The notes beneath the pieces were generated by a model. The model saw nothing but the letters and a program-made list of their open reading frames with translations. It was not told the origin of the DNA and made no database searches. The position numbers and the translations under genes are program-made. Of a DNA stretch of 64,000 bases, positions 52,272 to 62,226 are shown one piece after another. Location: contig JAIVFH010000060.1 of the NCBI GenBank assembly GCA_025765595.1, positions 62,001 to 126,000 on the forward strand, read 5' to 3'. The DNA is from Obelidium mucronatum. Its lineage: Eukaryota; Chytridiomycota; Chytridiomycetes; Chytridiales; Chytriomycetaceae. Every line of letters starts with the position of its first letter. Position 1 is the first letter of the stretch.

Positions 52272-55120
52272 TTAACCAAACAGAGCCCCATCCATAATCG
52301 TAACGACAAACGGATGACCCAGTATCTGATCCAACGAAATCCTCTTTTCAGGGGCAGGATGCAACATGGCTTTGATTAATTCCACTAGCGGTGGTGAAAC
52401 TCTCTTCAATTGTGTTGTACATTCTGAAAAATCATGCCTCCGTAGCCGCTGCCAGTGGTTTCCGTTTTCAGGAAGAATAATGTTGGTCGCGATTTCAAAT
52501 ATTATGAGACCGAGGCTTAAAAAAAGTGTTTTGATTTAAGTATTCCGAAAACCATCTCATAAGTAAAACAGTTGAAGAAACCTGAAAATGTCGCATTCTT
52601 TGCCATATCGGGATTCCATAACCTCAGGTGCAATATAAGTCCGATCACCTTCCCTCTCAAACCCTTTGGGCTACAATTATACAAAAGTACATCGTCAAAT
52701 GGGTGAAAACACACTTAAAAAAAACGTTGACAACTCACCACAGGTAAAAAAGTGGCACACCCAAAATCCCCAATCTTCAAAGCCCCTGATCCTGGAATAT
52801 CCCCATCCCGTTCATCATTTCCACTACTACCAATCAGTATATTCCCCGGTTTCAAATCCAAATGCAATACATCGCACGAATGCATCTCCTTCAACCCTGC
52901 CGCTATCTGTCCCAGGATCCCCCAGATTACAAACTCTTCCACTCCACCGCTGCCGGAAGCGCTCTTTTTCTCCACATACTCTTGTAATGTCCCGCCGCCA
53001 CAAAACTCCATTACGAGATAGAGGGATGCGTATTGTTCCCATGCGGTATGCAGTCGTACAATGTGTCGCGGGCTTTGGGATGTTAGTGTGTATTGGATGA
53101 CGAGTTCTTGGAGTTGGAAACGGCGGTCTTTCGGACCTGATATTCTGTTTCGCGTTTTCTTTACTGCGTAGAATGTATTTGACGACGATGATGATGATGA
53201 TGTTGTTGGTTTTTTGGAGTGTTCGAGGAAACTGGGTTCCGTTGATGTTGATTGAGCTAAAGAGTTGTTGGTGTTGCTGTTGAGGTGGCGATGGTTGTGG
53301 TGGTTGTGGTTGTGGTGGTGGTGGTGGTGGTGGTGGTGGTGGTGGTGAATTTGCTGGACTTTAAAGACATCGGCAAAAGATCCCCGACCGAGACGGTGGA
53401 TTATTTTGTAGTGGGCTGAAAGATGATCGGTAGGTAGTTTGTTTGCTCCTACTTCAAACTGTCGTGGTGGATCTGGAATGAAACACTGTGTTAGAGAGAA
53501 GATTCACGATAAGAAGTGATTGCGATATATGAGAGATGGCGGTGTGAAAAGAAAAAAAAAAAAAGAAACAAGATACACCGCCTTTGGCGGTATGAAAAGA
53601 AAGACAAGTAACAAGATTCACCGCCTTTGGCGGTATCCATTCACCGCCTACGGCGGTATGAAAAGAAAAAAAAAAGAAACAAGATACACCGCCTTCGGCG
53701 GTATAGATTCACCGCCTTCGGCGGTATAGATTCACCGCCTACGGCGGTATGGATTCACCGCCTTCGGCGGTATCAATTCAAAAAAAAAAAACCATACATT
53801 GAAACTTTGAACGCTTCAAAATCTCAATACCATTCCAATCCAAAACATGAGAATAAGCATAATTCGGATCATTCAAATCAGCAGCAAAAGAAGCAGCTCC
53901 AACCATTCCTCCAGCACCAGCACCACCCATACCAAGACTTAAACCACTCGGACCAAGAGCACCAGCATTTAAAAGAGCCAAATGATGTGCTCCACCTGCT
54001 TGTTGAGCAGTGGGTGTCTTTTGGTTGTTTGTATTTTCATTGACTGGAGTAGAACCATCCAAGTTTTTCGAAGACGAAGACGCAAAAACATCAATCATAT
54101 AGTCTGCAGTGGGAGTAACACGATGAGGATCGTAATCATCAGAATCATCCTCTTGATGTGAAAGTTGCGGAGGATCAAATGATGAAGAGCACATTTGTTC
54201 ATCGCCGTCCTCGTCGACATCATCGCCGCTTGTTTCCAGAGTGCCGCTCTTGTCAAATAATAGAGAATGAGGGAGTTCGAATGGCGATGAACGCGGCGAA
54301 AAAGACGCGAACGCCGACGACAGCGACGAAGAAAAGACGGACGCGCGCGACGGCGACGACGCAAACTGCTGCTTGAACGGCGACGGCGCCGCGTATTCCT
54401 CGCGCTTCTTTTTCGGCGGCTTTGCGGCAAACGGATCGTCGCCGTCGTCCTCGTCCTCGTCGTCGTCGTCGTCGCCGGCGGCGGTGCCCAGGCCGAGTCC
54501 GAGGCCGAGGCCAGCGACGCGGCGGCTGAACGGCGTCGGCGGCGGCGGCATCTGCATTTTGTACGCCGGCTTTGGCGCGCTACCGTACCGCTTCGACGGC
54601 GAGTCGGCCGCGTCGTCGTCGTCGTTGTCGTTGTTGGCGTTGGAGTTGCGGCGGAAGCGCGCGCTGTTTGTCGCCTTCGGAAGCGGCTTCTTGGCGCTGC
54701 TCGCGCTGGCGCTGCCGCTGGCGAGGGCGGGCGGCGCGTGCGGACTCGGCAGCGCGAAGCTGAACACATTCGCATTCGAGTTGGCGTTCGAGTTGGACGG
54801 CGTCAGCGGCGCTTTGCGTCCAGAGAGACAAGCGACGGGCGCCAGCGTGCTTTCTGCGGTTAAAACAGATTAAAAGAATTAAAAGAATTAAAAGAATGCA
54901 TTAAAGCAAAAGTAGAAGTAGTAAAAGTAAAAGTTTTACCCTTCACGGGCGTGTTGGGCTGGAACTGCCACGCCAGCAGCTCAACGCTCGCCTCTGACGC
55001 CTGCGATGTCGCTTCGCTGCTGGCGCTCGAACTCGTTGCGCTGCGCTGCCGGAAGCCGGGCGACGAAAACGCGACAGGCGACGGCCGCACGAGGAACGGC
55101 TTCGTGTTTGTGCTGTCCAT
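52272..55120 (-). CDS. WEE1: Wee1/Mik1-type CDK-inhibitory kinase
   Basis: Exons 55120-54940, 54853-53798, 53472-52739, 52670-52582 and 52515-52272 join in frame to 767 residues. The first 400 are disordered and Ser/Pro/Asp-rich. Kinase: GRGSFADVFKV (P-loop), AVKKT (Lys), MEFCGGGTLQEYV (hinge), LHLDLKPGNILI (catalytic; HLDLKP is typical for Wee1), KIGDFGCAT, EREGDRTYIAPEVM, and SLGLIIFEIATNIILPENG..W..LR, a Wee1/Myt1 signature. Wee1 phosphorylates Tyr15 of Cdk1 to hold G2. A poly-His/Asn/Ser insert of about 55 residues lies between P-loop and Lys. Intron two holds seven GC hairpins. Divergent to GUP1 with 102 bases between starts. Confidence 0.92.
53577..53771 (-). repeat. Seven short GC hairpins (ACCGCC-NNN-GGCGGT) in the Wee1 intron
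   Basis: Perfect palindromes at 53577-53591, 53620-53634, 53643-53657, 53688-53702, 53711-53725, 53734-53748 and 53757-53771, all inside intron 53473-53797. Plus-strand loops are TTT, TTT, TAC, TTC, TTC, TAC, TTC; in the sense direction of the gene they read AAA, AAA, GTA, GAA, GAA, GTA, GAA. Spacers repeat too (GTGTATCTTGTTTC plus T-run, GTGAATC). Same unit as in the intron near 2.9 kb. Confidence 0.92.
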
Positions 55121-55222
55121 TAAATCTCTTTTTTATTTGTTTTATTTTATTTATGATTATTTAAATAATATTTACTTTAAAACACAACAATTGGCCGCCG
55201 CAAAAGCGCCTCGAGAGGCGCA

Positions 55223-57368
55223 ATGAACCCGCCGCAGAACGCCTATGTCCGTATCGCTGACGCGGAGAAGCCCGAAGCAACCACAAAACCAATTCTAACC
55301 AGAGAGCTCTACGCCCACACGGCTGTCACGGCGCTGTGCATGGCTGCTATGCTCTGGTGCATTGTATCCTTCTCTGCCAAGTCGCGTCCCGAGTTTGCCT
55401 CGTATGCTTACATGCTCTCACCCTCTTGGATCAACTCACAGTGGTTTGTCGACAACTCGGACTCGCAATATGCTTCTTTCCGGGGAAACTTGCGCATTCT
55501 GATTCCGCTCATGGCTTTACATGTTGTACTTTCGAATACTCTTCAGTCGTTTTATCAATCAAAGGGCGATGTAGTGAAGGCGTTCCACACCAGAACAACT
55601 TTCACCCTTATCTTTTCTGTCGTATTTTTCCTTGTTTATAATGGACCTTCTGGATTCTTGAAACTTTGTCTTGCGTTGGCGCTCAACTATTACTTGGTTG
55701 TTTACGTTCTCGGCAAATCTTCCGTCAACAGTCCCAACACATTTCCTGCACGTCTCTTTTCCTTGATTCCAATCATTTCTTGGATTTTTGGAATGACTCT
55801 TTTGGTGTTCACCAATTACTATCGGGTAAACTCTTTTTTTTTGTTTTGTATCTCGCGCAAATGACCACGTTCTTCAACGCATCATCTTGAATATATATAT
55901 TTTTCCAGGGATTTCAATTTGGTTGGATTTCATCGTTTTTATCTTTTTTGGATTCTCTTGGAAGTGGTATCAATCATGGCTGGTTTGATCCATTGCGATT
56001 CTGTTTTTTGCGAATGATTAGTTTTGATTTGGATTTCTATTGGAAAGTGAAGGGCGATGGAAGCGGTAGTAACCAGCAATCGGTGTGTATTCATGTTCTA
56101 TTGATTTCTATTCATGCGTCTCTTCCTGTCATACCCCTTTTTGGAGTTGGCATCACCACAAAACATGTCTCCTTACATCGTCATTTCATTCAGAAGGAAC
56201 ACACAACAACATGCCAAGAATGCAACCAATCGCATCAATGCAGCAAATCCCGCATCGAAACGCCTCTCGACAGACAAGACTACAACCTCGTCAATTACTT
56301 TGCCTACCTCCTGTACATACCGTTATACCTCGCTGGCCCCATCATCTCATACAACGACTTTATCCACCAACTCAAATCCCGACCCCCTTCCACAACCCCA
56401 AAGACCCATTCAAAACAAATCCTCACCTACATTGCACGATGGGTGTGTTCATTCCTCCTCATGGAACTCTTTATCCACTCCACATTTGTGATTGCCATCG
56501 CCAAATCGGGCGTCTGGAAGCAAACCCCCCTCACAGCATTCGAAGTCGCTTGCCTGGGATACTTTAACCTCAAACATATTTGGTTAAAGCTGCTCGTCAT
56601 TTGGCGGTTTTTCAGGCTCTGGGCCATGCTGGATGGAATCGAGACTGTCGAAAACATGAATCGATGCATGACGAATAATTATAGTGCGAGTGGGTTTTGG
56701 AGGAGTTGGCATCGTAGTTTTAATCGTTGGATTATTCGGTATATTTATGTACCGATGGGAGGTAGTAAAGGGGTTTATCTTTTGAATTTGTTGGTTACGT
56801 TCACGTTTGTGGCTGTTTGGCATGATTTGAGTTGAGTCCCTTTTTTTTCTTTTTCGACGGTTTGCCTTCTTCTAATTTGGATCATCATTTTTTTTTTTTA
56901 GATTTGAATTTACTAGCTTGGGGATGGTTGATTTCCCTCTCCATCATCCCAGAGACACTTGCAATGAAGTATTTCCCACACAAGAGACTCCAATCGTGGG
57001 CTCATTATAAACATGTGTGTGGGCTTGGAGCTGTGGCGAATATCTTGCTCATGATTGCCGTGAATATTATTGGGTTTGGTGCGGTAGCCGGTGGCGCAGG
57101 GAGCAAGAGTGCCGATGGTGGAATCATGACCATGATTCCTTTGATATTCAATGCCAACAGTTAAATATTCCTTTTTTTCGGTTTTTGTTTTTTTTTGGTG
57201 CAATGGTTCTTTTTAAAGCTAAAAAACCTCATTCCTTTTTTTTTTTTTTTTTTAGACTTGATCACGTTTCTGGGGATATTCGTCTTCTTTTTTTGTTTGT
57301 CGCAAGTTCAGTTTGCGTATCGTGAATGGGAAGTCAGGAAGGGCGGCGGTGTTTCTGCGAGAGATTAA
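55223..57368 (+). CDS. GUP1: MBOAT-family glycerol uptake protein Gup1
   Basis: Exons 55223-55825, 55909-56082, 56194-56830, 56902-57159 and 57256-57368 join in frame to 594 residues. Many membrane helices; signatures RFFRLWAMLDGIETVENMNRCM, NNYSASGFWRSWHRSFNRWIIRYIYVPMGG and VAVWHDLNLNLLAWGWL, which includes the MBOAT active-site His. Gup1 is an ER acyltransferase that remodels GPI-anchor lipids, relevant here because several window genes look GPI-anchored. The C-terminal exon adds a last helix and a basic tail. N-terminal start at 55223 is the first ATG after a 102-base shared promoter. Confidence 0.92.
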
Positions 57369-57714
57369 AAAATCAGCCCAGGACATTTTTCTTTTGATTG
57401 TGATGTAAATAATGTGTGAATAATCCAAGCACACATTGTAATAACAATTGAAACGCGATTCAGGAAAGCCCTCCATTGCAAAAAAAACCACAAGTGCACT
57501 TTCTTGGGCAGTTTAAATGAGATTTCCAACACTAAATTTCTCTTTCGGGGTTGTGATGTGTATAAAGGATAGTATTTTACATTGTTTGGTTCGCTAACTT
57601 TGGGAAAATGACGAGGCCTTCCATGCTTAATGGAAGAAGGATATGTGTGTTATCCCCGATATACACAAACTTTTTAATATTCATTTTTTTCTATTAATAA
57701 TTGGTAGATCAGTA
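57369..57714. other. Intergenic region, no gene seen
   Basis: About 345 bases between GUP1 and the seven-helix copy H, both on the plus strand. The sequence is AT-rich with no recognised element. Confidence 0.4.
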
Positions 57715-58833
57715 ATGGAAAATAGGATAAACTACTTGTCTGATTATTTGCTGCTCATGGCGCGCGTGACAGGATTTACCATATTTCTAGATTGGATTTA
57801 CCACTTCACTGGGAATACTATGCCCTTTCCAACTGAAGTTCTAGTCTACGGGTCCGCCTTCATGGCCCTTGTATCTTTCTTCAAAGTACTTTGGCTCATA
57901 TACTTTATCCTGTACCATGAAACAATCAAACAAGGCAAAGCCATAACATTCAAAGGAATCTTTACTCCCTTTTCTTCCCTCCTACTTCTCATGATCACAT
58001 CCAATGTTGGACTCTACCTAACAGAGGCGGTTGTCTTTTATTTGGAGGAAGATTCCACATCAGAACTCGTCTGTCGCACATTTCAAAACCTCTTTACTGG
58101 AATCACCGAAGGAACATACGTGTACTATTCGTCACTTCGAGCACAACCCATCTTTGATCAAGTCTTTCCAAAAGCAGGGAAAACTGCCGCCGCTGGAGCT
58201 CGAATCTCGCCCTTGCTGTTTTTTATTCAATGGCTGCTATACCCCATCTCTCAAGCCCTCAAAGTGGAAGACGGACATAAATCCCCTCTACTTGTGAAAT
58301 CCGTGTATTACATGAGCATACTCAACGGCGCTCTGATTATTCTTTTCGACGTGTTTTGTCTGGTAACGTTCACGCTGTACTTGAGATCCACGCAGATCCA
58401 CGATGGAGTTACAGATGAGCGGTTTTTGATAATCAGTCGTCATGGAATCACGGCTGTTGCGTTTGGGTTGTCGGCTTTAGCCTTTTACGTTCTGTTTTCA
58501 CTTGCAACGACGGATGACTATTTGGTTGTTGTTTATCTCCATTTTTCTGCTCTTTATTTCATCTTGTTTCGTATGAAGATGATGTTGCATAGGGACAAGT
58601 TGAATAAGGAGAAGGAACGGCGATCTAAAATTGAATATGCCGCATTGTGTGTTGATAGCCGAGGTTTGAGTAGACAGAATAGCTTAGTTTCTAATTCGAT
58701 GGGAAGTGATTGGCATGGGCAGAGTCAGGGACAGAGTTTATCGATTGGCGTGAATGCCAATGGCTTGAGGGGCCAATCCAGTTCAAAGATTTCATCTCAA
58801 ATTCAAATGAATAGCAAATCACGGCATTATTAA
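57715..58833 (+). CDS. Seven-helix membrane protein, copy H (outside the main array)
   Basis: Single exon, 372 residues from ATG 57715; the open frame begins earlier but MENRINYLSDYLLLMARV is the first ATG context that gives the usual N-terminus with about 30 extra residues. Landmarks: FTPFSSLLLLMITSNVGLYLTEA, YVYYSSLRAQPIFDQVFPKAG, NGALIILFDVFCLVTFTLYLRST, ERFLIISRHGITAV, LFRMKMMLHRDKLNKEKERRSKIEYAA. The Gln/Ser-rich tail is the longest of the family. The IEYAA after the helix matches copy A at 23-24 kb, so these two are close relatives although 34 kb apart and on opposite strands. Confidence 0.83.
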   Translation: MENRINYLSDYLLLMARVTGFTIFLDWIYHFTGNTMPFPTEVLVYGSAFMALVSFFKVLWLIYFILYHETIKQGKAITFKGIFTPFSSLLLLMITSNVGLYLTEAVVFYLEEDSTSELVCRTFQNLFTGITEGTYVYYSSLRAQPIFDQVFPKAGKTAAAGARISPLLFFIQWLLYPISQALKVEDGHKSPLLVKSVYYMSILNGALIILFDVFCLVTFTLYLRSTQIHDGVTDERFLIISRHGITAVAFGLSALAFYVLFSLATTDDYLVVVYLHFSALYFILFRMKMMLHRDKLNKEKERRSKIEYAALCVDSRGLSRQNSLVSNSMGSDWHGQSQGQSLSIGVNANGLRGQSSSKISSQIQMNSKSRHY

Positions 58834-58879
58834 CAATGAAACAGTTTTTTTTTTTTTTGAATTCAATTGACGATTATCT

Positions 58880-59860
58880 TTACACAACTTCCGTGATATC
58901 TGTTTGAACTGAGCTTCCCCTTTCAGTTCTGGTGCTCAACATCTTCCGCATTGACATTTGCTTGATATTATGCAACTGCTCCTTCCCCAACACTTTCTCC
59001 AAGCGAGACTGATTCAACTCCCCGCGTTTCACATCGTCGTAAAAGAGAGATACTTTCATTGCAAAAAGCCCATAGAATATCACAGAAACTACAGCCAGTG
59101 TCACCATGAGAAATTCCTCGTTTCCGTAAACAGCATACGCAATATAGACGGCAACGGCCAGAAACCCCATTGAAACAATCCAGATTCCATACCGCGAAAT
59201 GATCAGGAACCGGCTGTCGATGGTGATTGTTTCATCTTGTCGCGTTGTATTCAGAAACCGAACAAAAGTGAGCAAGAGGATGGAATCAAGAAGTAAGGTC
59301 ACTAATGCTGTAATGGCGTTGAGAACATTCAAAGTGCGGTTCATCATCTGTACGTCGCTGGTCGATGCAACGTGAAACAAGCTGAGTTCAACCACTGCTG
59401 GAACAACTTGCAAATAAAATAGGAACGGGACAATTTTGATAATGGGGGTTATTTGGACAACCAGCTGTGGATAGACAAGTTCTACAACTGGTGAGGTTCG
59501 CCGAAAACTGTACAGGCAGTAAACCAATCTCGAACGCGGCCACAAAAACGTTCCAAATGAGTTTGTTTATGCATCGAGAAAGTGAACGAATGTCCCCGAT
59601 GCGATCCATCTCTTCTAGTCGAATCAGAGCGCAAATGTAGATCCCAATCAGAGAAATGCTCATTTGCGTTAATAGTTTGTTGTATGTCGTTCCAATTGTT
59701 CGAACTGAAATCTGGAGGCCGCGTTTGTATGTTTCAACATAAAAGACAAACCACAGGAGTACCAAGAAGCCAACAGTAGCACGCAAGAAGGGCTATTGAT
59801 ATGATAGAAACGTTTGAGCACGGAGCCATTTCTGGTTGGTTTCCATTGTTCGAGAGACAC
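58880..59860 (-). pseudogene. Divergent broken copy I of the seven-helix family
   Basis: The 3' part (58880-59545) encodes LVVQITPIIKIVPFLFYLQVVP, LNAITALVTLLLDSILLLTFVRFLNTT, SRFLIISRYGIWIV and FAMKVSLFYDDV, all weak matches to the family. The 5' part continues in another frame (KRGLQISVRTIGTTYNKLLTQMSISLIGIYICAL) and again in a third. No ATG opens the first frame. Frame breaks near 59520 and 59750 indicate decay. Confidence 0.65.
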
Positions 59861-59924
59861 GACAAAGGGCGCAAAGGGGAAAGTTCGGCATGTGTTTTAT
59901 TCCCTTCGGTCACCTGTTCGATGG

Positions 59925-60633
59925 AAAAAAACCTTTCAATTGTTGGCAAGAATGCCTTCACTTTTCCAAAGACTTTGCGCGATGAGAGATTTGATTCTTT
60001 ACAGATTTATCCATTTCTGCATAGGTGACGTGATATCCAGCTGTGGTTCAAAGATGGGATCCCAACCGAAATCCAATGGACCTCGTGGACGAACAATTGT
60101 CCCATCAGTCTGTCCTTCAAAATATGGACCTAGAAAGAAGTGGAAAATCCAATCAGGTGATTCAAAAGTTAGTTTGTGTTAAGTTGCACTGACCTCCTTT
60201 CCTGGCCCTTCGCAGTAGGCAAATGTACATAAAGCGTACCCGAACGATCCGAGAAACCGTCCAGCAATTTTGTTGAGTCCTTCGTGGCCCAAAGAGTCGA
60301 GAAAACCATTTAATGTATGGACCAGGTAAGAGAGTTCAATGCATTGAAGCACAATGACGTGTCTCAATCAACACAGGCGATTGAATGATTTCAGCCGCAC
60401 GACGGCATTTATCGATCGAAACCTTTGTAAATACACAATATTTAGGCTTTCAAGAACTTGCTCAAGCCCCAGTACTGCGCGCTGTTCACCTCTCGTGTTG
60501 ACGCCGCTTGCAGTTCAGGGAAGATCCAGCTTACGATTGACTAGATTCAAGTTGGGGCAACCAGCAAGAATCGCTTGAACTTCCTTCACTTGTTGGCGTT
60601 TCCAGTCACAAATGTGACAGTTCTTGAAGCCAT
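59925..60633 (-). pseudogene. HAM1: Inosine triphosphate pyrophosphatase (HAM1/ITPA) pseudogene
   Basis: Starting at ATG 60633, MASRTVTFVTGNANK is the canonical ITPase start, but the frame stops at the next codon. Later pieces in changing frames are KEVQAILAGCPNLNLVN, KCRRAAEIIQSPVLIE, TSLCFNALNSL, LGHEGLNKIAGRFLGSFGYALCTFAYCEGPGKE and, after an intron, [25 protein letters not shown]. At least four single-base losses are needed to explain this. The enzyme normally removes ITP/dITP/XTP from nucleotide pools; this copy cannot be made as a whole. A working copy elsewhere is expected but not seen here. Confidence 0.85.
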
Positions 60634-60648
60634 TATTTTATTAATATA

Positions 60649-61149
60649 CTATACTATAGTAAAAAATCTTAAAAAATAAACTATTTTTCTTAATTCGATT
60701 AATTTGTTTATACTGACGGCATGGAATTCATGGAAGCTTTCAGAGTGCAGTCCGTCATGGCCGAACTCCGCATTTTTCTTGGTTTCGCCGTCGACGGAAG
60801 TTGGAGACTGTGGAGGATTTGGTGGCAAGCTGGGATAAGATTGAAAGTTCGGGCAAGGTTTTTGAATTCTAGTTTGCACTGGAACTCCAACTTCAAGATT
60901 GTGGACATATTTCTCCGAGACACTCAAGATTTCGCAAATTCCTTCATGGACACCGACCATCATAAATACTCCGTCTGCGGCTGAGTGCTGAAATCCTGGG
61001 TCAATTTTTGTCATTGGTGGATCCTGCGCGAGACAATTCCAAGACGCTCTTTGCAGGCGGAAGCTCACAACAAATTGCAATTTAAACAAATCTCCCGTCC
61101 CCTCAAAGACAAGGGCTACACTGGTATCGAAACATCTCTCATCCTTCAT
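60649..61149 (-). CDS. Unassigned open frame in a decayed tract
   Basis: 166 codons starting MKDERCFDTSVALVFEG. The middle part (DPGFQHSAADGVFMMVGVHEGICEILSVSEKYVHNLEVGVPV) looks like real protein sequence. The C-terminus is Pro-rich and drifts into AT-rich sequence. I do not recognise a family. It may be a fragment of a lost gene, given that ITPase and PGK remnants flank it. Confidence 0.3.
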   Translation of the reverse strand: MKDERCFDTSVALVFEGTGDLFKLQFVVSFRLQRASWNCLAQDPPMTKIDPGFQHSAADGVFMMVGVHEGICEILSVSEKYVHNLEVGVPVQTRIQKPCPNFQSYPSLPPNPPQSPTSVDGETKKNAEFGHDGLHSESFHEFHAVSINKLIELRKIVYFLRFFTIV

Positions 61150-61162
61150 ACCGATAAAGAAA

Positions 61163-61500
61163 ATGACCTATTCAAGACTCTCTCTTGCCTCGCCTGGATA
61201 TGCAGTTTTGATGTTTGGAGGTTTCTGTCCAATAACACATCCCGTCTTGGAGACACAACTATCCCGCTTCATTACATGGAAGCCTGTCAAAATCAATGTC
61301 CACGGTGGATGCGACTATCGGAGCTTGGAGGAAACCGCCCAATACTTTGACGACGCTGTCACCAAAAACCCTTGCAACACACTGATGTGGAAATACTCCA
61401 TGAAACCCCAGAATCCAGGATCCTATATAAACCCGTGGATCACTCAAAAAGTTCTTTCGAATTTCCCTATCATGATAACTGCGGATTTGTCTCACAGGTG
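61163..61500 (+). other. Protein-like open stretch, unassigned
   Basis: The plus strand reads SLASPGYAVLMFGGFCPITH ... GGCDYRSLEETAQYFDDAVTKNPCNTLMWKYS ... YINPWITQKVLSNFPIMITADLSHR, ending at a possible GT donor near 61499. Composition is gene-like, but no start, no family and no downstream continuation could be fixed. It may be an exon of a broken gene. Confidence 0.3.
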
Positions 61501-61670
61501 TTGTTGTGAAGTCGACGTCAGGATCGGAAAAAGATTCTCGAAGCGGGGATATGCTGGTGTTGGCAGTGTATACGATAGTTGCGATTCAGTGCGGTCTTTC
61601 ACACAGTCTTTACTTCGGAAAAAATTTGGTTTGTGGTGTGTTGATTCTCGAATTGGGTGTTTTTCAGGTG

Positions 61671-62069
61671 AGATTATCCTTATCGAGCATATCCGTTTCC
61701 ACATTGAAGAGGAAGAGGACAAGGAAGGCAACAAGGTAACTATTGCAGATACTTTTTGTGAAAAGAAATATACACAACATGACTAAATATCCACCTTTCA
61801 ACAGACCAAGTTTGCCAAGGTAGACGTTGACAGGCCTTCACCAGTCGAGATTGGAAACTACCCCTTTGATAAGAGGTAAGGTACTGCCATTGCCAAGTCA
61901 CTGGAGCTGGAGCTACCATGATTGTAGGTGGCGGTGACGCTGCTACGGCTGTTGCCAAGGCTGGGCGTGAGGCGAGTTTTCTCACGTCTCAACGGGTGGT
62001 GGTGCGAGTTTCGAGTTGCTTGAGGGTAAGGAGCTTCCAGGAGTGACTTTCTTGAGCACTAAGGCGTAA
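61671..62069 (+). pseudogene. PGK1: Phosphoglycerate kinase remnants
   Basis: Two PGK pieces lie in order: EIILIEHIRFHIEEEEDKEGNK (about 61671-61735, followed by a GT donor) corresponds to the N-domain ILLENLRFHIEEEG; VTGAGATMIVGGGDAATAVAK and, one frame over, [23 protein letters not shown] (about 61890-62069) are the C-terminal nucleotide-binding end. The roughly 270 residues between them in a normal PGK are missing, and the C-terminal part has frame breaks. This is an internally deleted, non-functional copy of the glycolytic gene. Confidence 0.8.
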
Positions 62070-62226
62070 AAACAAAAATAAAATACATGTGAAGCAATCT
62101 TACAAATATTATTTCAAAAAAAGCTGTCCATCTGTCTGACGAATTTAGTGTTTGTAAGTGGCGTTTCATGTTAGGAAATTGGATTACTTGACTGTTTTTT
62201 TTAATTAATAGATATCCGCCTGTGAA

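Noticed and set aside
53577..53771. CRISPR-like array
   Set aside because: Units are 15-base palindromes with unequal short spacers that themselves repeat; this is nuclear intron DNA without cas genes.
53577..53771. Bacterial-type terminators
   Set aside because: A stem followed by T-rich sequence resembles a rho-independent terminator, but copies lie in spliced introns of a eukaryotic genome.
61259..61495. Minus-strand frame of 78 codons
   Set aside because: The plus-strand reading looks more protein-like and has a donor at its end; the minus frame has no support.
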